Assembly: GCA_004794655.1 (NCBI GenBank)
Contig: SMMW01000024.1
Coordinates: forward strand, 1,751,501-1,815,500
Direction of reading: 5' to 3'
DNA length: 64,000 nt
Source of the DNA: Marisa cornuarietis
Taxonomy: Eukaryota > Mollusca > Gastropoda > Architaenioglossa > Ampullariidae
Each line of letters opens with the position of its first letter. The first letter of the stretch is position 1. Shown piece by piece: positions 47,440 to 61,170 of the stretch. A program made the position numbers and the translations under genes. The notes below the pieces were generated by a model. That model was not told the origin of the DNA, did not search any database, and worked only from the letters and a program-made list of their open reading frames with translations.

Positions 47440-48931
47440 AGCTGTACAGCTTCCAGCTGAAGACCGACGCCAATATCCTCCAAAACAATCAGGCAACCTG
47501 CAGAAAACCTGCAGACCTACCAGTCCTACGGGAAGAGGTCGCAAGAGCTGTACACAGTCTGAGGGAAGGAAAGTCTCTAGGCGTTGATAATGTACCAGCT
47601 GAGCTGCTCAAGATAGGTGCGGAAGAAACTACAAAGGCCCTCATTGTCCTGTGCCAAAGAATCTGGGAACGTAAAGAATGGTCTAAAAAATGGACGCAGT
47701 CCATAATCATACCTTCCCAAAAAAGGAAACAGCAAACAGTACCTGAACTACAGAACCATAAGCAAAGTCATGCTGAAGATCATGCAGAACCACATCAGCA
47801 ACATTGCATAGTTGTTGCTAGCAGAACAGGCTGGGTTCAGACCACACAGAAGCACAGCTGAGCATATCTTTAACTGTCGGATCCTTATAGAAAAGCACCT
47901 CCAGCATCAACGGAACCTATACACCAACTTTATTGACTTCAAAAAGGCATTTTTACAGAGTCTGGCATGTGTTGCGAAAATTCAACATAGAAGAAGGGCT
48001 TGTTCAAGTCATCGAAGCACTATACAATAGCTCAACGACTACAGTACTGCTGAACAACCAAATAGGAGCTTACTTTCGCACCACAGTAGGGGTACGTCAA
48101 GGATGTCTCCTATCACCGGTGCTGGTTAATATCTTCTTGGAGAACATCATGCTCAAAGCTCTACAAGAAATACAAGACCTTACCAACAGACAGACAGCTT
48201 AAATGAATATGGAATGGAGACCAGCGATGAAAAGGACAAAGTTGTGATCAATGGCAGCGGCAAAGCAGAGATCTATATGAACGGGGTAGAGTTTGAAGAG
48301 GTAATCAGCTTCAAGTACTTGGGAGCCACCCTCTTCGAGGATGGCAGCTCGACGCCAGACATCCACATCAGGATCGCAACAGCAACAGCGGCAATAGCTA
48401 AGCTAGATACAAACTGGCATAGCCACAAGATAAGGTTTACTACTAAGAACAAGAGGTAGAAATCCATGGTAGTACCGATGCTGCTTTACTGATGTGACAC
48501 GTGGACTCTGCTCGGCGAAACAAAGGAGAATCCAGGCATTGGAGAACAAGTGCCTGAGGAGGTTGCTTCGGATCTCATACAAAGAACATAAAACCAACGA
48601 CTTTGTAAGAAACAAGATTGCCACACTCGTTAGACACCAGGAACCTCTACTATCAACAGTCAAGTGACGTAAGCTGGTCTTCTTTGGCGATGTGACCCGG
48701 CACAACACCTTGTCGAACACAATCCTTCAAGGCACCTTGGAGGGTGGCCGACGGCGCGATGGCCAGAGGAAGAACTGGTTTACGAACGTCAAAGACTGGA
48801 CTGGTCGTCCTTTACAGGACCTGCGGACTATCGCCCACAATAGGCAAGAGTGGCGGGCCCTGTCAGCTGCCGCGTCTATCCATGTGCTCCCCCCTCCAAC
48901 GACAGGTGCCGGTCAAGAGATGACTAACTGA
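47440..48931 (+). mobile_element. Decayed RTE-like non-LTR retrotransposon (RT region)
   Basis: Frames broken by several shifts show, in order, LREGKSLGVDNVPAELLK (about 47.57 kb), LLAEQAGFRPHRSTAEHIFN (47.81 kb), NFIDFKKAF (47.93 kb), GVRQGCLLSPVLVNIFLE (48.09 kb), FKYLGATLF (48.31 kb) and a C-terminus near GQRKNWFTNVKDWTG (48.76 kb) ending at a stop at 48929-48931. The catalytic second-aspartate region between 48.18 and 48.21 kb is missing, so it is dead. Same family type as the minus-strand copy at 20 kb. Confidence 0.85.
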
Positions 48932-49559
48932 CTGATATAAAACTATATATTCGTTTGTTTATATACTTATAGATATATTTATAAGCATATATATATATAT
49001 ATATATGTGTGTGTAAAGAAAAATAAGGAGAGATAAAATGTAATAAATATACTGGAGATAGAAACCATATCACCAAGAATCATATCAGTACGAATTTATT
49101 ACACCAAGTACAGTAAGCACCCATGTGCCAGTGGTATCCAGTATTTGTAGCGAAAGACACACTCTAGCTGGAAGAGCTCCAAATCTAGCAGTCGCCCACC
49201 CCTAACAACAGAAGCACCTGCCGCGGTTTCACGAAGCCGCATTTTGGAAAAAATATGAACCTCCCCCCAAAATGAAAAAAACATACAAATTAATATATGC
49301 TATTTTTTTTAAAAAAAGCATGAACAAGAGGGATTGTGGTGGCGAGGTAACGTGACTTAGGTCACACCCAACAAGACTGTTTGGGTTGGGAATAATCCGT
49401 GTCTTAAAAAAAAACAAGGTATTTTGGTACAGCTTATCGGGGTGTAAAGGGTATTGATGGGAACACGATAGGTCCAGGAAGTCCTGTCTGGGTAATCCCG
49501 AGTTTCAGAGATGACGTCAACCAATGAGTAGAACGTTTAGAGTCACGTGATTCCTGACA

Positions 49560-49654
49560 GACACCCTTAAAAACCTCCTGCACCGGCTTGGGTACACGGT
49601 AGTCAAGACGCTCTAGCCACAGACGGCTGTCTTCAAGTCATCTTTATTACTAGT
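49560..49654 (+). promoter_or_regulatory. Possible core promoter and non-coding exon of the VWA/chitin-binding gene
   Basis: A TATA-like TTAAAAA near 49567 precedes about 85 bases that end in a donor (TAGT|GTAAGT, GT at 49655). The next strong acceptor ends at 50857, just before the start codon at 50880. CCAAT and CACGTG-like sites lie upstream. An AATAAA 3' of it (near 49763) means an LTR remnant is an alternative. Confidence 0.3.
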
Positions 49655-50879
49655 GTAAGTTTTTGTGCACTTTCTTTTTGTCTTATTATTTTCTACCAGG
49701 CTTTATATCAGTCTATAGCTGATGCTTAGTTGTCTGTACAAACTACCCTCCTTTTGTAATAAAACCTGGTACTCCCTTCGTCCGTACAACTTTGTATTCC
49801 CTTCCAGGCTCTCGATCATAATTTTAACGCTTTGGCTGTGGCCAGTTGTCATTGCTTGTTTTATGGAATTCATGCAATTTTTAATTTCTACATAGCGTAA
49901 TTTAGTTTGTTTTTAACAACCCCATGTCACAATGTCCGTTAGTCATACAATTCGCGACCCCTCCTTCGTCAAAATACATGCGTTAATATATCGAAACACA
50001 TTAAAGAAGTCAATTATTTCTTAGCTCACACCCCTTTCATGTTTACTAAGGTTTGCAATATATTTTTATATTTTGGTGACATTCATTATTGTTAAACGTG
50101 TAATTACTGTCATTTTAGATTCAAAATTTTTATTTCTTTTTATTCGTTTTAGTTTTTTTTATATTTAAAGCTGTTGAAGTGGACCCAAGGCCTTAACAGT
50201 AAAGTAAAGGCTGATCCTATTTTTTTCGCACTCCGTTGTTTACCTATCTGCTTTTCTGTCAATTTTTCATACCTGTACTGTACTGGGTTTGCGTGTCTTC
50301 TTCTGATGTGATACGTATGCACAACCGTGGTCTCCTGGCTTGAAGAGTAAAAAGTGCACCCTGCTGGCCTGTCTTAAAGGTGAAATTGAGAACGAAAACC
50401 GGGGGAAAAGTCAATCGCATAATGTGATTCTAGTACTGTCAGAACCTTTTTGTAAACAAACCTACGATAAAATAATCGTGAAATGATACAGAAACCACAC
50501 TTTCCTGTGTCGATAACATTGTGTTGTTCTTATTTCCAGCAGCCAGCAACGTAGATCCACACAAAAAAACAACTCTCCATTTTGTTAAACTGTTTTACGC
50601 TGCACTTGCCTAAGCAGGTGTTTATCGCAAGCAGTCTCTTGAGCACTCGGCAAAAGGACGCTGGGGGAGGGTAACTGGTCCTGTTTATTCGACTGCACCT
50701 GTCAAAGCAAAACATGGAGACGCAAAGTCAAGATGTTGCCAAGCTGTGGCTACTTCCGCTTCACAGACGAACACTCGTGAAATGACCTAAAGCGTAGTTA
50801 CAGAAATTAAAATGTCACAAGCTACTGAACAAATTTTTACCCTTGTTCCTGTTTTAGAGTTCTCTGGAGTTCCTGAAAG

Positions 50880-53800
50880 ATGGCGCTCTTTATTGCGCTG
50901 GCCACGGTGCTGGCGGTTACTGTAATGACGCCGGCAACAGCGGAAGTGGATTCCACGCGAGTCGCCGAGACAAAAGGAAAGGACGTTGTTGACGCTGTCG
51001 TTGACCTTATTCGGTCAAAGTAAGCACACACACACACACACGTATTCATCGTTATCTTTTTACAGCTGAACAAGATTATGTGACGGCTGTTTATTTTTTT
51101 TATACTGCGCATATCTTAAAGCATGCAGAAATCTAGAAACACGCACGTCTGGGGGAGTGTTGTGTTTTTATTCAGGTTACACGTTCATGCGAACTATTCT
51201 AAAACAATATATTTACAAAACAGGGATAATATCTATATCCATATATATATATACCTAGATCTATACAAAATTAGCGAATTAAAATCCTTTTATTAGAAGA
51301 AAGAGATTGAGTGCTACTGTAAAGCGTTGACAAAACATAAAAATATCTCTTTCTGATATCATTGGTTCCCCGTCATTCCCTCATACCTGATCGTTGGGTT
51401 TGTCACGTGACAGCTGCATCTTTTCCGAGGACCGCCTGTTCCTACGACGTCTGGCTTCAGTTGAGTCGGGAGACGGTTTGGACCCCAAAACGTACAGAGC
51501 GGGCTATGATGGCGGAATCTGGCAGGTGCGTATCCTGAAAACTAGACATTCCTGAACATTTCGTTCTTCTTACAGGTAGATACCTATGGTAAGTAAGTCT
51601 TTCCTCAGCTAGATATGTCGGCAAATGCATGTTCTAATAACTTTCAGGCAGCTAGACGTATCTAGCCCAGTGGATCATCGTCCACTGTGTGTGCAGAATG
51701 ACAGCAAACTAAGTACATCATGTAGAGGTGACTGTGCTGTCTTCAGAATTCACACGTGAGCATGAGCGCCTATGTTTGAGTGGGCGCATGACTGTAAGTG
51801 TGCATCAGGCGATACGTGGGTACTTGCAAAACTACAAATTTCCCTGAAATTTCCCTGAATTTCCCATCAGGATGATACCTGCATTCTCTCACATTGTGAT
51901 TAACGTGTGTTGTGTAGGTTGACAGGCAAATGTTCGACGCGACACTCAGCTGCTCTAGAATTCAAACCTACTGCAACATCATCAGCCTGCCGCCCTTTAA
52001 CATCACGTGGCCACAAGTCAAATGGTCAGACTTGCGTAAACCACTGTACTCCGGCTTAGCTGCGGCTCTTGGCCTTCAACAAAATTACAACTTAAGCTTT
52101 CCTGCCGAAATTCAAGTAAGAATGTCATTCTCTTTGTCCTCAAATTGCGATATGTGTTTAACAAAATGATTAGAAAACAAGACATAAGCTAGCATCTTCG
52201 TTGACCTTTTTGCGCGGCTCTGTGTTGGAAGGCTAATTAAAACCTGTTAATGAATTACCTGTCTAACAACAGAACAGAAAGGGTTTGCAAGCTAAGAACA
52301 GTTGACAACTTGTCAGCGAACGACTTACAAACTTTTGGTGAGCTTCTACTTTGAGAATTCTTCGACCCGTTGATGACATCCTGATGGATGCTCTTTCACC
52401 TGCGAGGGACATACAGTTTCTATCAAGCATTTATACTTTGATACCGTAAAAAAAGAACTAGTGAAACGCACATGCAAATACATATGCGAATACAAATGAA
52501 ATATATTGTGCATAAATACTCTAATATAAATAGCCTACATTGTATTTCTTTTAATCAAATGAAAATAATGAGTGATGATGGTTCGTAGTGCCATTTTTTA
52601 CCCATATCATGTCATAAAGTCTTTAATCCTGTGAATTTTTCGGAAACGAGGCTGCGCCTGACAGGCTGAGTTGCTTTGTTCTCCTGTGAATTTTTACATT
52701 TTCTCGTGCAACCTCTTTGTTCTTCGTACCCATAGGTTTCTTATAGTTGCAAGTTGTATTTGTTTCTCTTAAGCTTTCCTCTGCTATTGTTTTACTATCT
52801 GTAATTGCCTTGCTTTTATGTTTTTGTTGCGGACTTTACTTTTAACGGTTACGTTCTCGGCCATTACATAGATTTTAGATCTAATTCTTTATCTCGCTTT
52901 CCTGTTGCTTATTCTGTTTATCCTTCTCTGAAGTTAGCTTAACTTTAAATCTTTATCAGTTTTAATATCTTTTATCGTTTTCGTCTTATTGTATTTTTTT
53001 GAACTCGTGCTGCATTTTATTTTTATGTCATAGAATTATGACAAGACAGTTTGTCTACTCGACAACTCAGTTATCATTATTGAATCCCCTTGCAACTCTT
53101 CCACTTCCAGCCTGCTTAGTTGACACTTTGAGAAGATTTTCCCTTTATTATGATTCTATTAATATTGACAGCCCATTGAAACAACAGATTCAAATCCGTC
53201 GCTATCGTGCTGGTCGCCGTAAGCAGCGTCCTTTGAAAAAGTCTGCTACTCGTAGTTATTCTGTCTCGTGCCCCCCTTCACCTGATTCTGAGTGTGACTC
53301 CGGTTTTGTGAAAGCTTCGCTGTGTGTCAACTCTCTGCTGAATCATGTTTCCCCTACACAGCAGCATCAGCGTCAGCGTGGACGTGATGAGAGTGAACCA
53401 GTTGGGTCGAATAACTTTACACCACACCAACATGGTCGTCTGAGAACAGGAGACTGCCAAGTTTCCCGCACACCACAACTGAACACTCGCCTCCACGTTG
53501 GGCTTTTCAACGCCCAGTCTGTATCTTCTGCACAACAGTCACTGAAGCGAGCTGACATCTCGCCCTGCTTCACTTTTCTGTGGTGTTCCCCAAGGCTCAG
53601 TACTTGGCCCAGTTCTGTTCATCCTGTATACTAAGCCCCTTTCATCATGCATCCGGTCTCACCAGGTTTCTCATCAATCCTATGCTGATGACACGCAGCT
53701 TTACTGTTCCACTCCGCCGGCTGAGTCTTACTCTGCTATTAGCTCTCTAGAAGCTTGTATCAGTGATGTCAAGGGCTGGATGCTAAAAAACAAGCTTAAA

Positions 53801-56800
53801 CTAAATGATGATAAAACGGAAGCCCTCTTGTGCCATAGAAGAAGACATCAACCTTCACTCGTCAGTCTGCCCAATCACATCAAGGTGGGCGACAGCAACA
53901 TCACCTTCACGTCATCCGTTAGGAATCTGGGATTTATTGTCACTGATGACATGACACTCGATAGACATGTAGCAGCTGTCTGTCGGTCTGCCTATTATGA
54001 GCTCCGTAAGATCAGTGCTATCCGTCACTTTCTCACTACACGCGCTACCAACACTCTTGTCTGTGCGTTTGTCCTTTCTCGACTTGACTACTGCAACTCC
54101 TTGCTGGCAGGCTGCCCTGACTACCTCATTCAGAGACTCCAGAGAGTACAGAACTCTGCTGCGCGTCTGGTGCTTAGAGCAAGGGGACCATGTCACTCCT
54201 CTCCTTCGTTTGCTACACTGGCTACCCATCCGTTCTCGCATTCAGTACAAACTGTCTGTGCTGTGTTTTAATTTCTTTGCTGGCTCCTGTCCTGACTATT
54301 TCTCTGAACTTCTCATCCCTTACTCTCCGTCCAGACAACTACGCTCTTCGTCTGACGACCGTATCCTAACTGTTCCTGTCACCAGAACAACAACATATGG
54401 TCACAGGACTTTTGGCTACTGTGCTGCAAAACAATGGAACTCTCTTCCTTTCCATATCCGCCACCTTCCTACAACTGAATCTTTCAAATCTGCACTGAAA
54501 ACGCACCTCTTCCTTGAGCATTTCTCCTAACACAGTCCACACAATGCTCGTCCTTCTTAACCCCGCCCCCTTCCCTCTTGCTACTTTACCCATCTTTCTC
54601 GCAGAATCACTATATTTTTCTGTTCCTGTTACTTGATGCCTTTTGTTTTCTGTTTCGTCAGTACTGTCGTTTTCTTTCGTCCCCTTTGTTCTGTGTCTAC
54701 TTAGTCCACGTCTCTTCCCTGTTTTAAGCGCTAAGAGCATGCTCTCTATGAGTGTGAATATGCGCTATAAAAATCTTCACTACTACTACTATTACTATTT
54801 CACACCTGCAGTCTACGCGCTGAAAGTTCCAAAAGTAAATCTTTTTATTCACTACTTGATGTGGTGTAATAAACTTTATTACAATGAACATCCACAGAGC
54901 CAAGCCGCCATCTGGTCGACATATTATCGCCCCGGACAACCTCAGTCTGTCTTCATAGAGAGGTCTGCAAATGCCACTCAATACGGTATGTCATGCGGTG
55001 TATTGTCCACCCAATAGTTTTATGATGCAAAACAAACCTGCCTTTCTTAAAAAAAGAGGCAAGAATTTCCAGCACTTTTCACGAAACCCCTAAATGTATC
55101 TTTATATCATAAAAGCTAGTCTACTAAAATGAATCGGTCTTTGTTTTAAAATTTTTGTGGACAAAGTTTTTACCAGTTATGTAACTGAGGCGTAATGCTA
55201 AATCCTAAAATCGCCTTTTTAACGAGATCTTTGTACCTCACGGTGAAAATGGAGTCAGTTAATTTTTATTTTTATGAGCAGGTCTGTAATACAAAAAAGA
55301 ACAACAAAAAAACGTTCAGCACAACATAATAAACAATACACTGCGCTGTAAATATATGCGGAGGCACGCAATGCTATTCTTCATCCGCCTTCCCCGAGAA
55401 CAGGCAATAGTCACCCTCATACACGCATGCAGTACAGTACCCACCCACTCATTGCCCACCCGCAGTATTCTCACTCCCCCCCCCACACACGCAATACCCA
55501 CATCCACCAAACTGGCACGCACAAGCACCCAATATGCACCTACCCTAACGCTTTCATAAGCATAGCTTGTTCCATGTATGTGAAAATCACACTAACTGGA
55601 GAAACTCCTTACAGTCATCAAGGCTTTAGCATGATAATGGATCAGGTGTCAGTACTAAAGCCCGCATCACACTGTTCGACTGGATTGAAATAAGCAAGAG
55701 ATCGACAAAATACTCTGAACGTCTGCATCAAACAATTTTGCGAATTAGTTTTGGTGTAGGTTTCACAACCTTTAGCTCACTAGTGGGATAGAAAGAAGCC
55801 GCAAGAAAGTCATCTAAAATTTGTTGAAAAACAGATCTTTCCACGGAGCTGGTCACAATCACACAGTGACCTATGCTAGATAAAGAGCCCAGAATTTTTT
55901 TTCACTCTATTTTCTGCTTTGTTTAAACTAATGTTATGTCACCTTAGAATGTAAGAGATGTGCAATATTCAGAAGGTCAAGAACCCATTGAAAGTCGTTT
56001 GCTGACTCCACAGACTGTAGCAACCCTATGGACGTCGCCTTCATCCTGGACAGCTCGGGTAGCGTGATTAACAGGGACTTCTCTCTGAGTCTTAATTGGA
56101 CAGCGAAGTTCGCGGAGGCCATGGACGTACCCTATAGCACGCGGTTGTCTTTAACTACCTTTGACAGCATATCCGCAGTCAGGTTCTCATTCGACACTTA
56201 CAGCAGCAAGTCTCAGATCGTCTCAGCCATTCGGAACATTGTCAGAAGTGAGTGAAGAGATTTTTCGGTTAGAAGCAGACAGACTGGCTTGCTTTATTGT
56301 TTTCTTGGCATTATTCATCCGTTTTGTTCTTGTATTTCGCAGTCGCTATCTTAGCAGCTATAACAACAGCAACAGTAATAATAATAAGAGAAGTCAAATC
56401 ATCATAACTGTTATTGATATTGGCCAAAATGTCATCTTAATTAATCTAGTAGGTGTTAAGTCGTCAGAAAGGGAATGAACATTTTTTCTAGCGCAGTTCT
56501 CGCCACCTTTTGCAAGTTTTTTCCCCTTACGACACTTGACTCCTCATTCGCATTCTTTTAAAGCTAGTGGAGGGACAAATACAGGGGAGGCGCTGAACAA
56601 AGTTCGCACGACGGTCTTCCCGATGGCCAGAAATAACTCCAAACTTGTGGCAGTGCTGGTCACAGATGGACAGTCCAACAACCCCCTCGACACAGCCGCT
56701 GCAGCAAAGCTTCTTAAAGTGAGTATATCCATCTGCGAAATCTGGCTTAAGTACAAGTTACGAACTTCATTTTATTTGGACTACTTTGTTTTACACTAAT

Positions 56801-59800
56801 TTGACACTTGAGAAAGCGGATGAAAGTTAAAGCTGGTTAAAATTCTTCAAGAATGCAAACAATTGTTCCACAAGCATGACAATAGTTTGGGTGAATCTCC
56901 TCCACTAATGGTTCTTGGGTTATAAGTACAAAATCACCATGCCCAGGAGAAGGTCAGACACACATGCACATAGGTATCCTTACCTTAACAGGCTACAGAC
57001 ATTGAAAGATCTGGTTTCATATTGTTATAGGCGCATCGGTGAACCTGCCTAACAACCTGGTCACTACCTATGACCTTTTCAATACATGACCTGTTATAGG
57101 TAAACTAACTTCAAGCTCTTTCCTAATATTGAAAAAAGCAGTGGCTCATTGCAGGAGCAATCCCTTTAAGTAATAAATACCTGTTGCTTACAGGAGTCAG
57201 GTGTGGTCACGTTTGCTCTTGGCATCGGAAACTACTGGCTTTCGGAGTTGCAGGCCATCGCCTCGGACCCGGTCTGCAGTCACGTGTTCACCCTCAGTGA
57301 CTTCTCTATCATCGACAGCATTATTTATGAAATCAAACGCAGCACTTGTCAGGGTCAGTATTATCCCCCTGCTTTACTATCTTTCTAAAGGTTGACTTTA
57401 ATCCATGTTAGTCCTCTTATTTTGGACATAACGTCACAGAGCGACACAGCATGCCAAAAATACATGAGTCTTTAACCAGTGGACCACTGTTTTTTTGGCA
57501 TTCTGTGCTTCTAAGGATTAGGAATTTTTTCTAAATTCATAAGAATATTGGGGCATCAAAAAGATACGTCTGGGTCTGAGCAGTTTTTTTTCCACTTGTG
57601 CCTAGCTTATCTTGTCTAAGTTGATGCCAAGATCATCTAGTTAATGATCCTTATCATTTGCCGAAAAAGATTTTTGGCAATTTTAATCAGATTATACGGT
57701 AGTTTAAGTCTTCTTCCTTCAAAACTATTTTTGTTGGTACTTTTGCTTGTAAAATTCTTTTGCATAAAAATTATAATTATATTTTGATCTTGCTAACCCC
57801 TGGTACTTTTTATTCTAATTTTAAGCATGGTACCCTATGCAACAAAAGGTTTGCGGTCTTAAATTTAATATTAGTGAATTTTCAATTTTCAGGCTAATTT
57901 TTGGTTTTATTGGCATACTGAGCTTTTAATTTATGTATTCAACAGTAAGTGGCATGTAGCTGGTTAGTCAGCAGACTTTTCAGAAACAATAAAGGTGCTG
58001 TCCAGTAGCGCAACAATCAAGTGTTAATCATGAAAGCAGTGAGAATAGAAAAGCCCAGGATATAGAAACATTTCCAATCCTGTCTCTCTTTAAAGGTGAT
58101 ACCTGCTAATTTCCTTGGTCGACATCGGCACACCAGGGCAAAATCGCCCTAAGGAAGAAATCACTACTCATCTGTTTGAAAGCTTTGCAAAGATCTAGTA
58201 TTGTTGGAAAAGTTCATTGTTGAAGTCTTAAGGTTAAGACAAACCAATGTAACGTAGCTTTAAGAAGTATAATAGTAAACATTTATTTCAAATTATACCA
58301 CAAACTCCTTGTTGCAGCCCCAAAAGTTATTACAACGCCATCAACAAACGTGACGCAAAGCAACACAGACCCGTACACCATTACCGTCAATACTAGCGTC
58401 GTTGGACCCAACAAGACAATCGTAAGCTTTTTTGTTTCCTTCTTTCCTCCTGTTCCCTTGTATTGTTCTCGAGTAATATAAACGTGTTTTAAGAACTAGA
58501 GAAATGCTTTACATCGCGTTTGTATATTCAGGCTGATAAAAAGTCTTCAGTTGTATCCTGCTGCAAAAAACGCCATAGGCAAATTGTTCACTGTACTTTG
58601 GAGCCAAACGTGCTGGTTCAAGCCTTGCTTGGGCCCGTGACTACAATGCTCCACCGCCTGCCCGGCATATGTAGACCTAAATAAAAAAGGAAAAAATGCT
58701 TTAAAAGGCTGGGTCTTGGACACTGCAAAGCCTTTTACAGTCCACTGATCAATGGTGAATTGGTCATCACACACTTGACATTTAAATTTCAGTATCTCAA
58801 GTATTGGGCTGGTGATGACAGCACCAACAACGCTTGCTTGCTACGCCTCTTGTTTTGCTGCTCAATAGGGTTTTGACGTGCGGTGCGGCACCCTGGACAT
58901 CTACATCTCCTTCACCAACCCGCGTCCCAGTTCCGCCCTCTTCTCTGAGCACTACACCGCATCGGACGGCCGTCCAGCCTATCTGACCTCGTCAGTGCTG
59001 GCAGATGGGCGCCAGGTGTACATCTCTGTGGTCGGCAAGGAACTGCCCACGTCCGTTGCGGAGCTACAGAAGTGCTACAACTTCAGCTACACTGTTTCCG
59101 TTGTGGATAAGCGTGAGTTTCCGCGGCTGGTAGTCGTACTAATGGGTTTGTTGTCTGTGTTTGTTGTCTACTTCGTCAATTCGTCATATCTATACCATTC
59201 CTTTTGGTGTCGAGAACTTGAACGAGAAGCAAAGGGAGTAAGAAACAGAAGAATAAAGAGAAAAAAAAATTCCAAAAAAAGAATTTGAAGACTGCAATTA
59301 AGAACATGAATAAAATGACAGAAACTATAAATAATAAATTGAAAAAACAAAAAAGGAGCAAAGCAATGGATGAAAACAAAAAGAAGAGCCCAAAACAGCA
59401 AAGAAATAAAAAGAACAAAAAACTTCCAAGACAAACACAAACAAAACGAACACAAACACAAAATAACAATATTCAATAATAAAAACAAAAGCAAAACAGA
59501 AACAAAATAAAAACAAATTAAAAAAGAAGACAAGGATAATATTAAACTAAAAAAAAAAACAGTAAAAACACAGACAACAAAAGTTTAGATGCAAACACTT
59601 TCGTACTTGATTTTGGATGAAAAAAATTAAAGAGTTTGCCATTTCTAAAGGTGAGTAGATGTTCTGGGCATGTTCATGTGTGGCCATAAGACACCAACGT
59701 TGGTGTAACCCGGCTCACCGTTGGACATTTTAGTTTACGGAAGAACGCAAGCCACACACAAAAAAAAGACGACAGACAGATGGCGGAGATACAGAGAGAC

Positions 59801-61089
59801 CGTGTGTTTCTTCACATCACTCAGACAGCACGAGAAGTGACGAATCACGTGACTGATCACGTTTTCTTTTTGCCTTTTCAGCCTGGGAGATCATGTGCTG
59901 CAAGAACGGCGTGTGTCGCACGTGCACAGACAGCGACCTACTTCAACAGAAGGACGTTTACAGCAAGTTCTGTAGTGGCAGTAAGTTTTTCTCCCCCTTT
60001 CCACCCATTGTTTTTATCATTAAATTAAGACATGGAAGTTTATATATATATATATGGTTGGTACCTTTTCCGTCTCTGAAGAAAACAACTTACAATTTGA
60101 ATCGTTTTATTTTAGGGTTTACTGCAGTTTGTTCTACGCGGTTTATTTGTGGTGCATTATATATATTTAGTAGAGATTACATATATTTAATATAAACTTG
60201 TTATACTTAATAGTGCTTTGCCAGGAGTTACCTTATTATTATTTTCCTCTTGAAAGAGTTCGTTGAAAACTGGAGTGTAGTACGAGTCGCTTATTAAGTG
60301 TGGGTAGCTATGACATCCAGTAAAAAAAAAAACAACTTTAAAGTACAGAGCTTCTGTAATTTATAGACGATTATAAAAATGCTAAGTACAATACTCCTTA
60401 AATATACGTCTACTGGAATACTTTTCTGACAAAGCATCATCAGCTGTTTAATGGGTCTTTTACTTAAGACACAGGATTATATTAAGGGCCGTATATTCGT
60501 GTTTTTACTTTGTTTCTACATTGTTTCACACAGAGGATGTCGGGTACGACAATCCTTGCACTTTGCAAGCCTTGGACCAAGGTCGCGATGTCTTCCCCTA
60601 CCCGTACGACTCCTCCAGGTTCATCAGGTGTGACGCGCTGGGCAACCCATACGTCACCATGTGCCCGTCGGGGCAAATCTTCGATTCTGAGGCTCTGAGC
60701 TGCGGCAACAAGGGCTCGGACCTCGATGGGTATTCACTGTCCCCCTATAACCCCTGCACGCCTGCAAATCTCCGGACGGGGCTGTTCTACTACACTGACC
60801 CAAGCAGTAAAACGAGGTCAGAAGTTATTTCTTGTCAGCAATTTTCCTCCCAGAATTTTCTTAGTGATGAATAATATTTGCTACTGTCTGCCTGAAAGCC
60901 ACTCTGCCTGCAGTAGGTTTTCAAATCTACGTTGCATTTTTAAACGTCTAAAGATCCATGCATCTACGTGTTTGTAATCTTATTTTGTCATATGTTCTCA
61001 CCTCACATCTCTCTTCTTTGTTGTTTTCCTTACTTTTACGTATGCTTGTGGTCGGGCGAAAAAAAGAAAACGCGAACACAGTCATTTAT

Positions 61090-61170
<81 letters not shown>

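Noticed and set aside
59168..59533. Phe/Leu-rich antisense frame resembling a membrane protein
   Set aside because: It is the complement of an A-rich low-complexity intron tract; hydrophobicity follows from T-rich codons.
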